From NCBI GenBank assembly GCA_963971305.1, contig OZ020303.1, positions 64,232,867 to 64,296,866 of the forward strand: a stretch of DNA of 64,000 nt. The letters run 5' to 3'. Within the stretch, counting starts at the first letter, position 1. Each line of letters opens with the position of its first letter. Origin of the DNA: Arcuatula senhousia. Lineage: Eukaryota > Mollusca > Bivalvia > Mytilida > Mytilidae. The notes under the pieces are model-generated. The model worked only from the letters and a program-made list of their open reading frames with translations, made no database searches and was not told the origin of the DNA. Of this stretch, positions 33,967-48,900 are shown in pieces. Made by a program: the position numbers and the translations under genes.

Positions 33967-36900
33967 GTAAATGACTTTAAATCACTGTAACATTTTACTT
34001 GTCTTTATATCAGAAAATACAAATTGTTAAATATTCTTACAAGTAAATCCAAAGTAAAGCGATACATATCAATATCAAATTGAGATTCATGTTTCATTTG
34101 TTACACCACATCTTACGAATGTTCACCAATTTCAGGCTTGTTTGTCCGTGTTAATATGTAGTACATTTTCTCAAACTATATAAAGTATGTATTTCTTTTT
34201 CTTATGTTTCATTTCTGTTTAAGCTTGGTGGTTTAGCAGCGGCAAACAAACTAAAAGGAAGATACAGTGCTAGTCATATCCAAGAAATTCATGGTCTACC
34301 CCTTCTGAAATCCAGACCGTTCAATATAAAATCGCCGATTATACCTAGAGAGGTAAGGTGTATACACATTTCACACGAGAAAGATTGTTAGCAGATTTTG
34401 TTTTCTTTTTAATAATTACTGTATTCAGTAAATGCTGTTTACCACGCTAGTTCCAAAACAAGAAATAGCGATTCCTTTTACCTGATTCGAGTTCTTGTAT
34501 AGCTTGTTCTGATACCACAGTGTACATTAATTAATAAAAAGTTTTAGTGTAAAATATAGTACCAAATTCCAAAGTAGAAGCAACTATATGTATATATACT
34601 AGTAGTGTGTATTTAGCCGTTGAGAAAATGTAATTGAGCGAATAATTGTTGGGCTTTCGGACCGCAAAAAACATTCAGCCAAACTCCCACCACTCTTTTT
34701 TGTGTATCATGCACTATATAAGAATAAGAATAAGAATAATTTTATTATCCAGTGACTGGGCCCATTTCTGGGCAAAGGTTACATTGATCTAACAATAAAC
34801 ATACAACATGTACAAAGACATTACAACAATAATGGTGTTATTTAATTTGTTGTCATAGAATCAGAGCCTGTACAAAAACTTATAAACATATATATGCAGT
34901 GTAAAACGTGTGGAACAATAATGGTGGTATTTCCCTCAGCAGTTGATCAGTTTTGTCTTAATTCAAACCCTTTAATTATAAATTTACCCAAGTTCTTTAA
35001 TATAAGCAAATCTTCATTGCTAGTTAACCATAAAAATTTATCATCAGTAGAGAGATTAATAAAATTTGGACACATTGCAGAAATATCTTTAAATAAAATA
35101 TCCCTCTCCTCTTTATATTTTGGGCATTCAACTAGAAAATGAATTTCATCTTCTACTTTATCTAATGAGCAATTTAAGCACTTTCTTTCAGACCTCTCTG
35201 TTTTATTCTTATCATATCTTTTTCTCTCGATTTGTAGATCATGAGCACTAATTCTAAGTTTACATATTGTGCGTCTAATGTTAAAATTTTCAATCAGAAG
35301 GTAGGTCTCAAAGCAGTAGTTTACTTTAAATTTAAAATATGTATCTAATTTAGTTTGTGAGATGGATGATCTTTTCTATGTTTGACCTTTAACAATTTTA
35401 GGGGAAAGTTGTAGCACCATGTCCATCAACAACTCAATACTACCAACATTTGCAGATCGAAAACCAAGAGGAACAGGACACTGAACGACCACTTAGTATT
35501 GCAGGGGAACGAATGTCTACTTTAACACCTTTGTCCGTTCGTTTGGTAGGTTGAAAATGTATATTTTCGAATCGAAAAACTTTTAAGACGCGTTAAAGGG
35601 ATTTGATATTGTTTGAACATTGGAATAAGTTATGCATATAAAAAACGAAAAATAACTTTCTTTTTTGTCTCAGCGTGAGATATAGGTATTACTTTCCAAA
35701 GGCGTTGTCGTCGTAACTTTTTTCGTAAGACTTTTGTTAAAAATGAATAACTTGAAAAATATAATACTCAGGCATCTGATACAGACAATTGGGTTGTGGG
35801 CTACTCAACTATCACCATGCCATATGACCTTGACCCCATTTCACGTTTCAACATAAAGACTTTTAAAACTTTAATTAGGTCTTTTTCGAGCAGAAACTTC
35901 TTTATAAGACTTTTATAAAAAATGAATCACTTAAAAAAGTAGCATTTGTTATACAGAAACTTTTGGTTATGGTCTTTGCGCCTGTCATGTAATGTGACCT
36001 TGATCCCATTTCAACAGTTTAATGTCTCTGTAAAGTTGTGTTTTTGTAGGACTTTTGTGGAAAACGAATCATTTGAAAAGAATAATACACAGGCATCTGA
36101 AACAAGAGGCTAACAGGAGTCTGAATCGCTAATATTGTCCTTTGGCCATAAGGGTGTTTTCTTTAAGGGGTCATCTGACAACTTCGACCCAAAAGAGACT
36201 TTTGTGGAACTTAATGAGCTGAACATTTAAGCAAGCAACAGCTTTTCTCTATCTACAATAGTTTTCATTCTATAGGCCAAAAACACTATTTTCGCCTATA
36301 AGGGGTCATCTGACAACTTTGACCCAAAAGAGACTTTTGTGGAGCTTAATGAGCTGAACATTTAAGCAAAGCAACAGCTGTTCTATATCTGCAATAATTT
36401 TCATTCTATGGGCAAAAAACACTATTTTTCGCCTTTAAGGGGCTTTAACCCCTATAAGGGGTCATCTGACAACTTCGACACTATGGAGACTTTTGTAGAG
36501 CTAAATGAGCTGAACATTTAGGCAAGCAACAACTTTTCTCTATCTGCAATAGTTTTCATTCTATAGGCCAAAAATACTATTTTTCGCCTTTAAGGGGCTT
36601 TAAGGGGCTGTCACCCCTATAAGGGGTCATCTGACAACTTTGACCTTGTCTGTTGCCAACATATCATATATCATTCCTGCAAAGTTTCAGTTAAATTGGT
36701 CCAGTGGTTTCAGAGAAGAAGATTTTTGAAATTGTTAATGGACGACAGACGGACGACGACGGACGCATAGTGATGGCATAAGCTCACATGGCCTTTGGCA
36801 AGGTGAGCTAATAAAGGATATAACTGCATTAGGTTATGGTCTTTGAATCTAACATGATGTCATCTGACATTGACCCATTTTTACTCTGTGAATATTGTTT

Positions 36901-39900
36901 TTTCCCCCTGTGTTCAGTTTAAGCACGTTTCTAAATAACTGTGATATCTTAAACCACTTGAGTTGGTCCACAGATTCTTCTTGCTGGTCAGATGTCATTC
37001 AGTCACCTGTCACATGACCTTGACCTCAATTGACCTCTTAACTAAAGTACTAACGGCCTTTATCGCGTTTTATTGTGGTGCTTAAAGATGAGACATACTT
37101 GGAAATTAAAAACTGGCTTAAAAACCTTTTGAAAAAAGGATACGAATTCAATGTTTTAGTAAAATCTTTGCATTTGGTATGTTTTGGCAGAAATATTGAT
37201 AGTTTGATAGTAACTTTAAAACGTTAAATTTTCACTTTGTATCCACTGTATTATTTATAAGCACCACAGCGATCAAGTATGACGGTTTTGTGTGATACAA
37301 CTCTAAATCATTCATTGTTTTGACGTGGGGTGTCGGATTTAGAACTGATGTATTTGATTCTTTTACATCAATCGATAAATGTTTCTTAGCTAGTTGTCAG
37401 TAACTTCGAGTGTTCTCAAGAGAGTTCCTCCTTGTCTTGTTGTTTTCGTACAGTATTTTGTCTTAGGTTCTCTCTTGTTGAATTGAACTTTTGTCGATTG
37501 AGTTTTACAGTGTGTTTTATATGTATGCTTTGTGCAAGCCTATTAATAGGGGGAAGGTTGGATCCAAAAAACTAGTTTAACCCCGCCACGTTTTATATGT
37601 GCCTGTCCTAAGCCAGGAAACTTTGCCAAAGCCTTTGTTTGTCCTTGTCATTCTGTGTTAACTGTTTTATGTCAAGAATTGGGTCTTTCGTTGATGATTT
37701 AGGGATTGGTTTTGATACTTTTGTATTGTATTATAGTACGGTAAGCAGTGACCTATGGTCATGTTGAAGACTGCTTGCTGTTTTCCGTTGTGATTTTTTG
37801 AATTGCTGTTTGTTTATGCTTGTTGTGTCGCGTACACTTATTCCACATCTCAATATCGTCTATTTAAGTGGACACACTTGTTTAACTTAGTAACAGTACT
37901 GTAAAATTTTATTTCTATACTTCGAGAGACTGTCCATCTGTGCGTCTGTTCACACTATCAATACAGATTTCGTGGCTTTTAAACTCATGAAGGGATTGTT
38001 TTCAAATGTAATACACAGCTTGACCAAGACTTAGTACTGTTTCTCCAGTTAATCAGCCATCAAAGTGAAAGTTGACATTTGGTAGACATTTCGGCTACCA
38101 GAATGCAAATTTATGTGGCCATTTTGAAATTTTAGTGGTCAAACATAATATGTATGAATGCATGATTTTGCCAAACTTTTACTGGCCAGCTGGCAACCAA
38201 GTCCACAATTTTGGTACCAATTTGGAAAATTTTGTAGCGGCTGTGTCCGACATTTTCTGGACAAAATTCTTGACTTTCAAGACCAGTCGGGTATCTACTT
38301 CCTGTTTTTTCTTCTTCGAATGGTCGAGTATAGGCGTTTGTTTAGCACGGTTTATATAAAAGCTTATCCTTATACATGAAAATTGTTCTATAGGATAGTT
38401 CACCATTGGTTCGGAGAGGATACTACATCAGTTCATCGTCAAGCGATTCTAGCGAGTGCAGCAATTGTGGGGGACGGTTTTCACCTGACAATCCACCCCC
38501 ATCGCCTACACCCGGCGCACCTGGTCTTAAGCTTGATGGTTGTAAACTTTCGTATCCAGAGAGGAGCTCAAAACAAGAGGTTGGTTTTGTATATATCATT
38601 TGGTTCTTTTTTTTACCTTTATTTGTATAGAAATACAAATAGTACCATAGGATTCACAAATCTTAACTATAAGGGCATACATTAAGAAACTGTATGAATT
38701 AATCAAATTTAATGATATATCAGAAAAATATATTTTTTTAAATTCTAGTTTTTCACATGCATCTATAGATTTCTCAACCTTTTCAAATAATTATGCACTT
38801 ACTTTTGGCGTTGATGTGTAAGTTAAGATATAATATTGCTGGTGATATTTTTCCATTAAGCTCATGTGGTAACGCTTCACCATTCATCAATGTTTCAGGG
38901 AAAAGATTTTAAGCCCGGTTTTATAAAGAAGTCATCGTTTTGTTGCGGTAGATGTGAATGTCGGATGATAAATCATGAATCTCTTGACAGCCCATTCCAA
39001 TCATATATCCGAAACTACAGTACAGCGCTGGACGAACCTCCCTTACTTCCGGGTCCAAAATCACGAAAGCACAATATGTTTGATATGGAGTCACGTACTA
39101 CTCCCGATGAACACCACTTATTACCGAGAGCATTATCAAGGAATCACAGTGGTTTCGATATGGAGTCTCATACAACTTTTGATGAAAACCACTTTTTGCC
39201 CAGAACATTATCACGGAACCACAGTGGTTTTGATACAGAGTCTCGTAAAACTCCAAATGAACATCACTTTTCACGGAGGACTCAACATAGTGTTTTTGAT
39301 ATGTTGTCTCACAACAGCACTGTCATGGAAAAAGAGATGTTTACTTTACCAGAGTTGAGGAGCCATTCTATAACCGAAGAAAGAATACCCGATAGTATAG
39401 TAGAACGATTTAAAGAGAAGCATGATCTGAAAACTCCAACAATGCCAAGACAGTACCCTGTCAGGCAAAAACCAGTTGAAGATGAGAAAGTTTCACTCAC
39501 CACATATTTGTCAACTAAACCTCTGTCTAGAGGTCCAGGTATTGAATTTGTGTTTTGTTTTGACGTTTATGGCCAATTAGTTCATTTAGACAGTAATAGT
39601 TTTTTTCAAGTCTCAAAATACTAGAGATAACGAAATTGTAAACCTGTTTGATAGTGATGAATAACTAAAACATGGTACGCATAGAAGATGACTGCAACAT
39701 ACAATACAAAACTTTGTTATTTCAGGTACACATTGATCATTACATTCATCTGCATAAAACTTGTACTTACGAAGGCAAAAGTGAATTTAAAAGCACATGA
39801 CAAAGTTAAGACGTCATGAAAGTTGTTCAATATAGCGAGCCGTATTTGTTTCACCTGCATGCATTTTGTCTATAAAGACTCATCAGAGAGTCAAAGACGC

Positions 39901-42900
39901 ATAGCCAAAAGTGCAAGTCCAACATAAGTTTACACACCAAATTCACCTGGGTACGATATAAAAAGTTTATTCTAACCCAGGATTGTGCATATAAAAGTAC
40001 TTACATTTTTTTTTTTAATTTCAGATTCACCGGATGGAAGGTTTGAGCATACTGATAATTTTCCAAAAACAGTTTTGTGTGAAGTTAATAAACCTAAAAT
40101 CGAAAAGCACGAAGAACAAATGTGGGAAAATTACTATCGCAATTGCAGTACACCGGTTAGGATAAAAGAAGCAACAAAGGAAATAGAAAATGAAAATATC
40201 ACACCGGTACAAGAGAGAAAATCAAATAGTTCCATAGGCAGTTCTGAGGTTGATATTGAAATGGAAAATAATTCTAGTGGCTCTAGTCCATCATTGGATA
40301 ATCAGATTATCGAAGATCCGAATGAATCAAAAGAAGAAATGAAGAAAGAGAAAGAAGAAACAAGTGAACAAAGTCGAACGGGCAACACATCTGCTCAAGA
40401 TGATTTTGAAGAGAGGTCAGCTTCTATTTTAGTTGAAATACAAAATTACCAAATAAATTCCACGGAGATGAACGAAGGATCAAGTCCAGTGGATCAACGG
40501 CAAATATCTCCTAACCAAGATGAGAGCTTCCACGGAATCAAGAAACAATTTTCTAAAGAGGATTTCTTGATGAGAACCAATAGCTCCGAATCTAAGTACG
40601 TAAATTGCGCGTTTTTGTTGTTGTAGTATTCTCTGGTAATGCCTTTGAATATTGACGGATTTTTTTTTAAGACGCCACATGCCACAACACGATAGGTTTT
40701 GTCAAAGATTTTGACAAATATAGTATAAGTCGATCGGTTTTCAACACATTGCAGGCAACGTAAAACATGCCATATATCTACCATCCCACCAGAGGCAGTT
40801 TTGTATCATTTCACAATTTGTTTTTGTGTGCTTTAGAAAAAAATCATTCATTCAGGATGATTTACTATCAAGCGTTAATAAACCTTTAAAAGACGAATAA
40901 CAAACCTAAATTAGGAAAGTTTCAAATTACACAATGAATGTTTTTATTAAACAAATTGAAATCGAACGCATATCTTTTAATTCGTTTGGGAATTACATTG
41001 ATAGATTGTCGGGATAAAATTCTCATTGATGTTTTAAAAGCACTTCAGAAACTGTTTTATTTTAATAAAATACAGCTATTATTGAATTTCAATCAAGTAA
41101 TTCATTTGACTAATTTTTAATATGAAAGTTTTTCCTACAGATTATTATATTGAAATCAATTTGGTTTGATGTTGGAAGAGTGAAATTTAACTTTTTTCTG
41201 TTAACAGGGATATGCTTCGAGATATATTATTGGAGTGCACACAAGAACTTCAAGAACTTACTCATAGTGGATTTTTGCCAGGTTTGTCGTGGTTATTTTA
41301 AGGGAACGTTGGGGTTTCCGATTTCTATCATTATCTCAAAAATATTAGTAAAATTATAAAAGTATATGTATATGGCTCCACACGGTTAGATGGAATCATA
41401 TAATTATTATCTCTGTTTTTTTAAGACTGTCACTAGAGAACTTTGACCTTTTTTGTTATATTGTATATATTTGAAAACATGCGAGCAACGAGTCGACCAC
41501 TGGTCACAATGAAGGCTGCTGGCTGTTTTCCATTGTGGATTTTTTAAATTAACGTTTATATTGTAGGTTGTGTCGCGTACACTTATTCCACATCTCATTA
41601 TCTTCTATTTAAAAATATGCATTTTAAAAGATCAAATACATAAAACTTTTCAATGGACTATTGGCAACGCGACGGGTGTGCTATAGCAAGCAGGACTGAC
41701 TGCTTACTCTTCCGGAGCACCTGAGTTCACTCTTGTTTCGACTGGAGTTCGCGTTGTTGATTGATATTCAGTTATTTTGTGTTTCCATGTTTTACATGTT
41801 GTCTGTTTTTGTCCCGTTCTTGTTGGTGTTTACTGGTTTTGTCTCTGCCCTTTCGGACTTTTGACATTCGGATATCCCATTGGTACCTCTGCTTCTCTCA
41901 TGGAAAAGTATATTTGAAAATAAGGAAATGAGAAAGAAATTGCAGGTACCACTTCAAAACACTTAAACCGTATGAGACCTATATAATACAATATTGATAT
42001 TGTTAAATTTTCAAATTTTTCAAGCAATTTACTTATTTATATCAAACTAATATGTTTTTTTGAAGAAATAACAGCACAGAATGGATTCTATTACAAACCT
42101 AACACAGATAAAAGGTACAATAGATGGAAACGCAGGAAACGAAAGAACAAGGGTAAAAGAAACCGTGGAAGAAAGCGTCAAGCAACAAGCTCTTCAGATG
42201 TTAGTTCGGCAGAGGAAGAAAACGACGACGAAAGGGTCGATGAAAACGAAAGCAGCGAAAAGGAGGACAAAGAAACGGAAGTTAAACTGTTAACTCAAAA
42301 TGAAAGATTGCAGTTGTTACTGAAAAACAAACAGGCAAGACTATGCTACAATGCCAGTCTAGATCTAAAACGGTCAGGGCGTGAGATATCTAAAACCAAT
42401 CAAAAATACAACGACAGCGAACCTTTCAATTCTGATGCTGAGGTAGACAGAAATATAGAAAACAATGAACATGATGAAGGTAATTTGGTTTTATTTAAAT
42501 CTTTGTCTGTCATATTTCAGGTTTATGTGTTTTCTGCATGGATTGTGAATCTTTTGTTTTTACTGTGCTGTAATTCAGTGGTCTCCATGCATATGATGTT
42601 CTTTTTCATTTTGCTCCAAGATTTGAATTCACGACATTAGATGATATGATTCAATACTCAGAACCTATGATAACATTTTGTTTCCAGGTCGCCCGGAGAC
42701 TAGTAGTTCCATTTTTAGCTCACCTGACCCGAAGGGTCATGTGAGCTATTGTCATCACTTGGCGTCCGTCGTCCGTCCGTCGTCCGTCCGTCGTCCGTCG
42801 TCCGTCGTCTGTCGTCCGTCGTCCGTAAACTTTTTAAAACGTTAACTCCTCTGACACCATAAGTCCAATTGCAACCAAACTTGGTATGGTTGTTCATTAG

Positions 42901-45900
42901 CATTCGGCGCTTAGAACTGATGTGGGGATTTTTGATTCGTCGTAAAACATGGCCGCCATGGCTAAAAATAGAACATAGGGGTAAAATGCAGTTTTTTGCA
43001 AATAACTCTAAAACGGCTACAGATATCAAAATTCTGGCATAGGGTAAAAGTGATCAGCACCTCAAGATCTACCTACCCTGAAATTTTGAAGAAAATCCAA
43101 ATACCCATGTAGGAGTTATTGCCCTTTTTGTGGATTTTTGCAAATTTTGCACCTGTTTAGCTCAATATCTTGAAAACTATACTAGATATTTGAGAAATTT
43201 AAATTGCATATTGTTAAGCACATCAAGATCTACAAAATATGTAACAGGGTCAACGTTGTAGGACCTTTCCTTTTAGGAGTTATTGCCCTTAGAATGTCAA
43301 AATTTAGCATTTTAACAGCATTTCCTCATTACATTAAAAAACGTTAACTCCTCTGACACTTTAAGTCCAAATGGAACCAAACTTGGTATAGTTGTTTATT
43401 AGCATTAGGTGTATAAAACTGATGTGGGGATTTTTGATTGGTCGTAAAACATGGCCACTGTGGCTAAAAATAGAACATAGGGGTAAATGGCAGTTTTTTT
43501 GCAAATAACTCTAAAACAGTGACAGATTTCAAAATTTTGATTGGGAACAAAAGTGATCAGCACCTCAAGATCTACCAGCTCTGAAATTTTGAAGAAAATC
43601 CAACGACCCATGTAGGAGTTATTGCCCTTTTTGTGAATTTTTTGCAAATTTTGCACCTGTTTAGCTCAATATCTTGAAAACTATACAAGATATTTGAGAA
43701 ATTTAAATTGCATATTGTTAAGCGCATCAAGATCTACAAAATTTGTAACAGGGTCAACGTTGAAGGACCTTTCCTTTGAGGAGTTATTGCCCTTGGAACG
43801 TCAAAATTGAGCATTTTAACTACATTTCCTTATATTGAAAATGTTAACTTCTCTGACACTTTAAGTCCAAATGGAACCAAACTTGGTATTATTGTTTATT
43901 ATTATTAGGTGTATAGAACTGTAGTGGGGATTTTTGATTGGTTGTAAAATATGGCCGCTGTGGCTAAAAATAGAACATTAGGTTAAACTGCATTTTTTTG
44001 CAAATAACTCAAAAAGGGTGACAGATTTTTAGATTTTGATTGAGAACAAAAGTGATCAGCACCTTAAGATCCACCGTATTGTCAGATGACCCCCTTATTA
44101 ATCTTATGACCCTTTCAACGTTTAATCGATTTTGCCTTATAACCTTTACTTCAGGCACATATGTCAGGTGAGCGATTCAGGCTCCTGGGAGCCTCTTGTT
44201 ATTTCATTTCAGCAGATAAAACATCTTATGATTCTGCATTATTTAATAAATTTCTAAAGGACTAGAGCCACGAACCCCCATATTTGGCCCTGTTAATACT
44301 TGTCGTGGACGTATAGTGTTAGTACAGTTGCGTTGTGTTTGGGTTGAGTATTTCAGGTTCTAATTGAGAGGAAAAGACTTGTGTATACAACAACATTTAA
44401 TGGAGGACCGCAATCTGACGTTTTTACATAGATACTACGTTTACACATAGAAACACGGTACAATGACGTTACAAAAACTGCATAGCGCTTACTGACGTTC
44501 ACTTTGTTCCCGCGGTATATAAAAGGCATTACATAATGATTCTCAACATACTCCGGGCCGCGGAAGTGAAATAGAAATATCAATTGTCCATAACATGTAG
44601 AAAATAAGAAAAATGACTATGTAAAAACAAAAGAAAATTGATGATTGCACTTTAAAGTTCGTAATTAGAAAAAATTGCAAAGTCTCTATAACACTGAAAA
44701 CTTGTTACAGTCTTTGATTACCACTCTTCTGCATCTTCAATCGTTCGCTTCTTCTAAGTGCCGGTGGATCATCTGATGTTGCAGCATTTATCTCCAACGG
44801 ATACAGTTTGACGATTGGTCTGTTGGTTACTCCGAATTTAGTTCGCACGTTAGCCGATCTCACCATACCATCTCCGCCGCGCACTAGGTCTTGTACAACT
44901 CCAACGTTCCATAATGTTCGTGAGGAGTCTTCATGTATTTGGACGACATCTCCGACGCGTATCCTTTCTCGATTGTCACCGTGTGTTCTGTGAAATTCAC
45001 GCAGGGCGGTTACGTATTCCCTTTTCCATCTAGTTTGAAAGTGTTGAATTAAAACTCGTTGGCGCAAAGTCAATTTCACAGCATTAGAACGTGTTAGATT
45101 TTTCGTAACGTTGTCAAAATGTTCTTGTGACGGATACGGTAAAGTTTTCAAAGTACGTCCATAGAGTAGGTGAGATGGCGTAAGCGGTTCCGGGTCCTTA
45201 TCATCAGTTGATATGTAGGTGAGCGGACGGTTGTTTAAGGTGCACTCAATCTCAGTAACGATCGTTTGTAACGTATCAAAGTCAATGAGCGCTCTTCCCA
45301 ATGTTTTCTTCAGTGAATTCTTGGTCAATCCGATAAGACGCTCCCACCACCCTCCATACCATGGAGCTCGATTCGGTATAAATTTCCAGACGGTACCGTG
45401 TTCTCTTAACTTTCCGTGTACGACTTCAGAATTCGACAGCCTAGTAATTTCGGTCGATGCACTTTTGTAAGTTTTCGCATTGTCCGATATCATAGTGTGT
45501 GGTACGGATCTTCGACTGATGAATCTTCGGAATGCTAATATGAATGAATGTTCGGTTAAATCCCGTACTATTTCAATGTGGACGGCTCTTGTCGACGCGC
45601 ATGTAAAGAGGCACAGATATACTTTAGATTCGTTAGTGTCTCTTTTATCACGGTTTCTCAGATACATAGCTCCGGTAAAATCAACTCCTGTGACGCTAAA
45701 TGGTGGGTCTTCTCCAAGACGGTCTTTTGGTAGTGGTGGTGGATCCGGCGCGTTGTACGGTCGGCTGAGGATCTTCCTGCACGGTATGCAGCTTCTGAGC
45801 ACGTTTTTTACCTGTTGTCGAATTTTGTGTATCCAAAATGTTTGCTGAACGTGCGTTATCGTTCCGTTAAGTCCGGCGTGAGCTTGACGTTTATGAGAGT

Positions 45901-48900
45901 CCATGATGATCAATCTGGTTAACGAATGTTTCGTTGGAAGTAAGTAAGGATACTTCACGGTCTCGCTGACTGCTGCATTGTCGATTCTTCCTCCTGAGCG
46001 TAGTAGTCCTTTCTCGTCAACGAAGAGTCGTAATTGTCGTACAATAGGTAAACGATTTGCATCATTTGACATAATGTTTAGGTATTCTCGTTTGAATACG
46101 ATCTGTTGCACATTCCGTATTAATGTAAGTGATGCATTTTGAATTTCGGATACGCTGAGTATTCCTGTGCTTCTGTTTGCTTTCTCTGATTTACAATTGT
46201 CTATGAATCGTAAAACATATCCCATTATGCGTAGTGTTTTCTGATAACTGTTCGTTCTTTCCAGATTCATAACTACCTCTAAATTGCTTTTCACGTTTTC
46301 GGTCGGTGTATCTTCGTCCTGAGTATCGTCTGATATTGTAGCAACTAAAACGGAATTTCGATCCCATGTAGGCCAATCCTTCTCATGTAGAATCCATTCC
46401 GGTCCATTAAACCAAAGCGTGCTTGTTTTCAGTTTTGAAGCGGATATTCCACGCGTTAAAAGGTCTGCGGGATTTTGGTCTGTCGGACAATATCTCCAAG
46501 TTGTAGTTCCAACGAGTTCTCTAATTTCCGTTACTCTCCTTGCGATGAATGGCTTGAGTACTTTTGACGAATTCAGCCAACTAAGGACGATTTGGCTGTC
46601 ACACCAGAAAGTTAAATTGCTGACTCCAAGTATAACTGATACGTGTTTCGCTAATTTAGCACCAACTAATGCTCCCATTAGCTCCAGTCGTGGTAACGTT
46701 ATCGATTTGATCGGCGCTACTCTGTTTTTTGCCATCACTAATTGTGAGTTTGTACCATTCGCTAAGTATACACATGCTCCGTACGCTTGTTGGCTTGAAT
46801 CCATAAAGACGTGAAGACTAAGAGCGTCTCCTTGTGATACTCCATCATTAAAAAGCCTCGGTATTGATATATGTGTTGCTTCTGTTAAATCCATAGCTAG
46901 ATTAGTCCATTTTTCCATGACATCTTCTGGTAAGATTTCGTCCCATCCTAGATTTCGCTTCCAAAGGGATTGCATTAATGTCTTAGCTCTCACGGTCACC
47001 GGACTGAGTATCCCAAGCGGATCAAAGATTTTAGCGGATTGGCGTAATATTTCTCGTTTTGTGGCTTGTTTCATGTTGGTGTCTATATCTAGTTTTGGAA
47101 ATAAAAGCTCATCTCCCTGTACATTCCATTTCATGCCAAGGATTTTGATATTCTTATCTGAGTCCAGTACTGAGTCGTTGCTAGCTAAGTGACGTAATTT
47201 CTCTGAATTGGAATTCCAAGATCTCAAGTTGAACCCTCCTTTTTGTAGTAAGCATCTAGCATCGCTATAAAATTTTGTCAGTTCATTTTCATCTCGGAAA
47301 CTGGTAAGTACGTTGTCAACGTATAAATCTTGCTCAAGTCTAGTGGCTGTTTCGCTTGGGTTGTCAGAAAAATGTTTGATCAGCGTGGCGTTCAATATAA
47401 AGGGGGAGCAGGTAGCCCCGAATAGCACGGACTTGAAGCGATAGGTCAGCCATGGACTATTAGCGTCAGTTGGGTCGCTCAACCAGTAGAAACGGGTTAC
47501 ATCTCGATCTGATTTGTGGATTCCTACTTGCAGAAACGCCTTTTCGATGTCAGTTGTCACTGCGTATTTCTGTGTACGAAATCTGGTAAGAATTTCTGTT
47601 ATATCGTTTGATATTGGGGGGTATGAGTGCAGACAATCATTCAGACTTGGGCTAGAAGCATTTTCCTTGCAACTACAATCATACACTATCCTTATTGGAG
47701 TGGTCGTAGAATCTTTGCTGACAGGATGATGTGGTATATAGTGTATGCGTTTCGCTTCTTCCGTTTCCGTTTCTCTTACTCGTTCTATGAAGCCTCGTCT
47801 TTCTTGGTCGTTTATGATGTCTCCATAGATTTTCATCAGTTTCGGCTCTCGGCTCAGTCGTTCAATAACTTTTTCGGTACGTTTTCTTGTAATGTTCTCA
47901 TTTGTAGGTAGCTCAGCGCTGTCCTCAATCCAGGGTAGATTAGCAACGTATTTGCCATCTTCGTATGTAATAGATTTAGATGCGTATTCTTTGATAGTTT
48001 GCTTTTCAGTGCTTAATTTCTCATCATTTTGGATCCCTAGTGATTCCAATTTCCAGAAGCGTTCGATGTCATGATTCTCCTCGACGTGATTAGCTAAGAT
48101 GTGCATCATATGTGAGCTTCCTTGTCGTTTTCCCGTATTGAGTGATCCTGAGAGAAGATATCCAATTCGTGAGTCCACCGCTGTTGGTCCGTTTCCTCGA
48201 ATAACTTTGTCTTTAACAATATCCCAGTAGTGGTCTGCTCCTATGAGAAGTGATATTTCAAAGTTTTCATGTTCAGATAGCGGATGGGCAAGTTTCAGTC
48301 CTTTCAAATATGACATTTTCTGTGTGATCAAATGGCGGTTGTCCTGAATAGGAGCGGCAATCGTCGGAACAATAACTACGCTAAGCGGTATTTTCTCTCC
48401 TGAATTTCCCTCTAAATATACTGTGGTGTAGTGTACATGACGAACGCTAGTTTCTGAAGCACCAAAGGCTGCAATATTAAGAGTTTCCTTTCCTTCGTGT
48501 TTAGCACCGATTTTATCTGCTAAGTCCTGCGTAATAAAAGATCGTTGTGCACCTTCGTCGAAAAGGATATTGGCATCATCGGATTGTGTTTTAAACCATA
48601 CAGGAGCTACGGCGGTTTTTAGAAAGACGGTAGAATTTTGTTGAATTGCCGAGGTGCAAAAAACTGATGTTTCGGATTCTCTAGTGGTTTCCTGGACTGG
48701 CTGATTCGTAGAATCGTTGCACAAACTAGTGTGATGTTTGTTTTTGCATTTACGACATCTATGTTTAGATTGACAGTCTGACGATCTATGGTTGCCTAAG
48801 CAGTTGAAGCATGCGTTCTTTTTCTTGACTATGTCCCATCTTTCTTTGTTGTCAACTACTTTCTTGCATTCTGTCGGTGAGTGATTTTCTTTGCAGAATA

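Noticed and set aside
42765..42835. Arginine/serine-rich peptide encoded by the GACGGACG tract
   Set aside because: A minisatellite within a non-coding repeat; the frame is an artefact of the repeat.
44353..44583. 76- and 69-codon frames in both LTRs
   Set aside because: Identical because the LTRs are identical; no protein signature.
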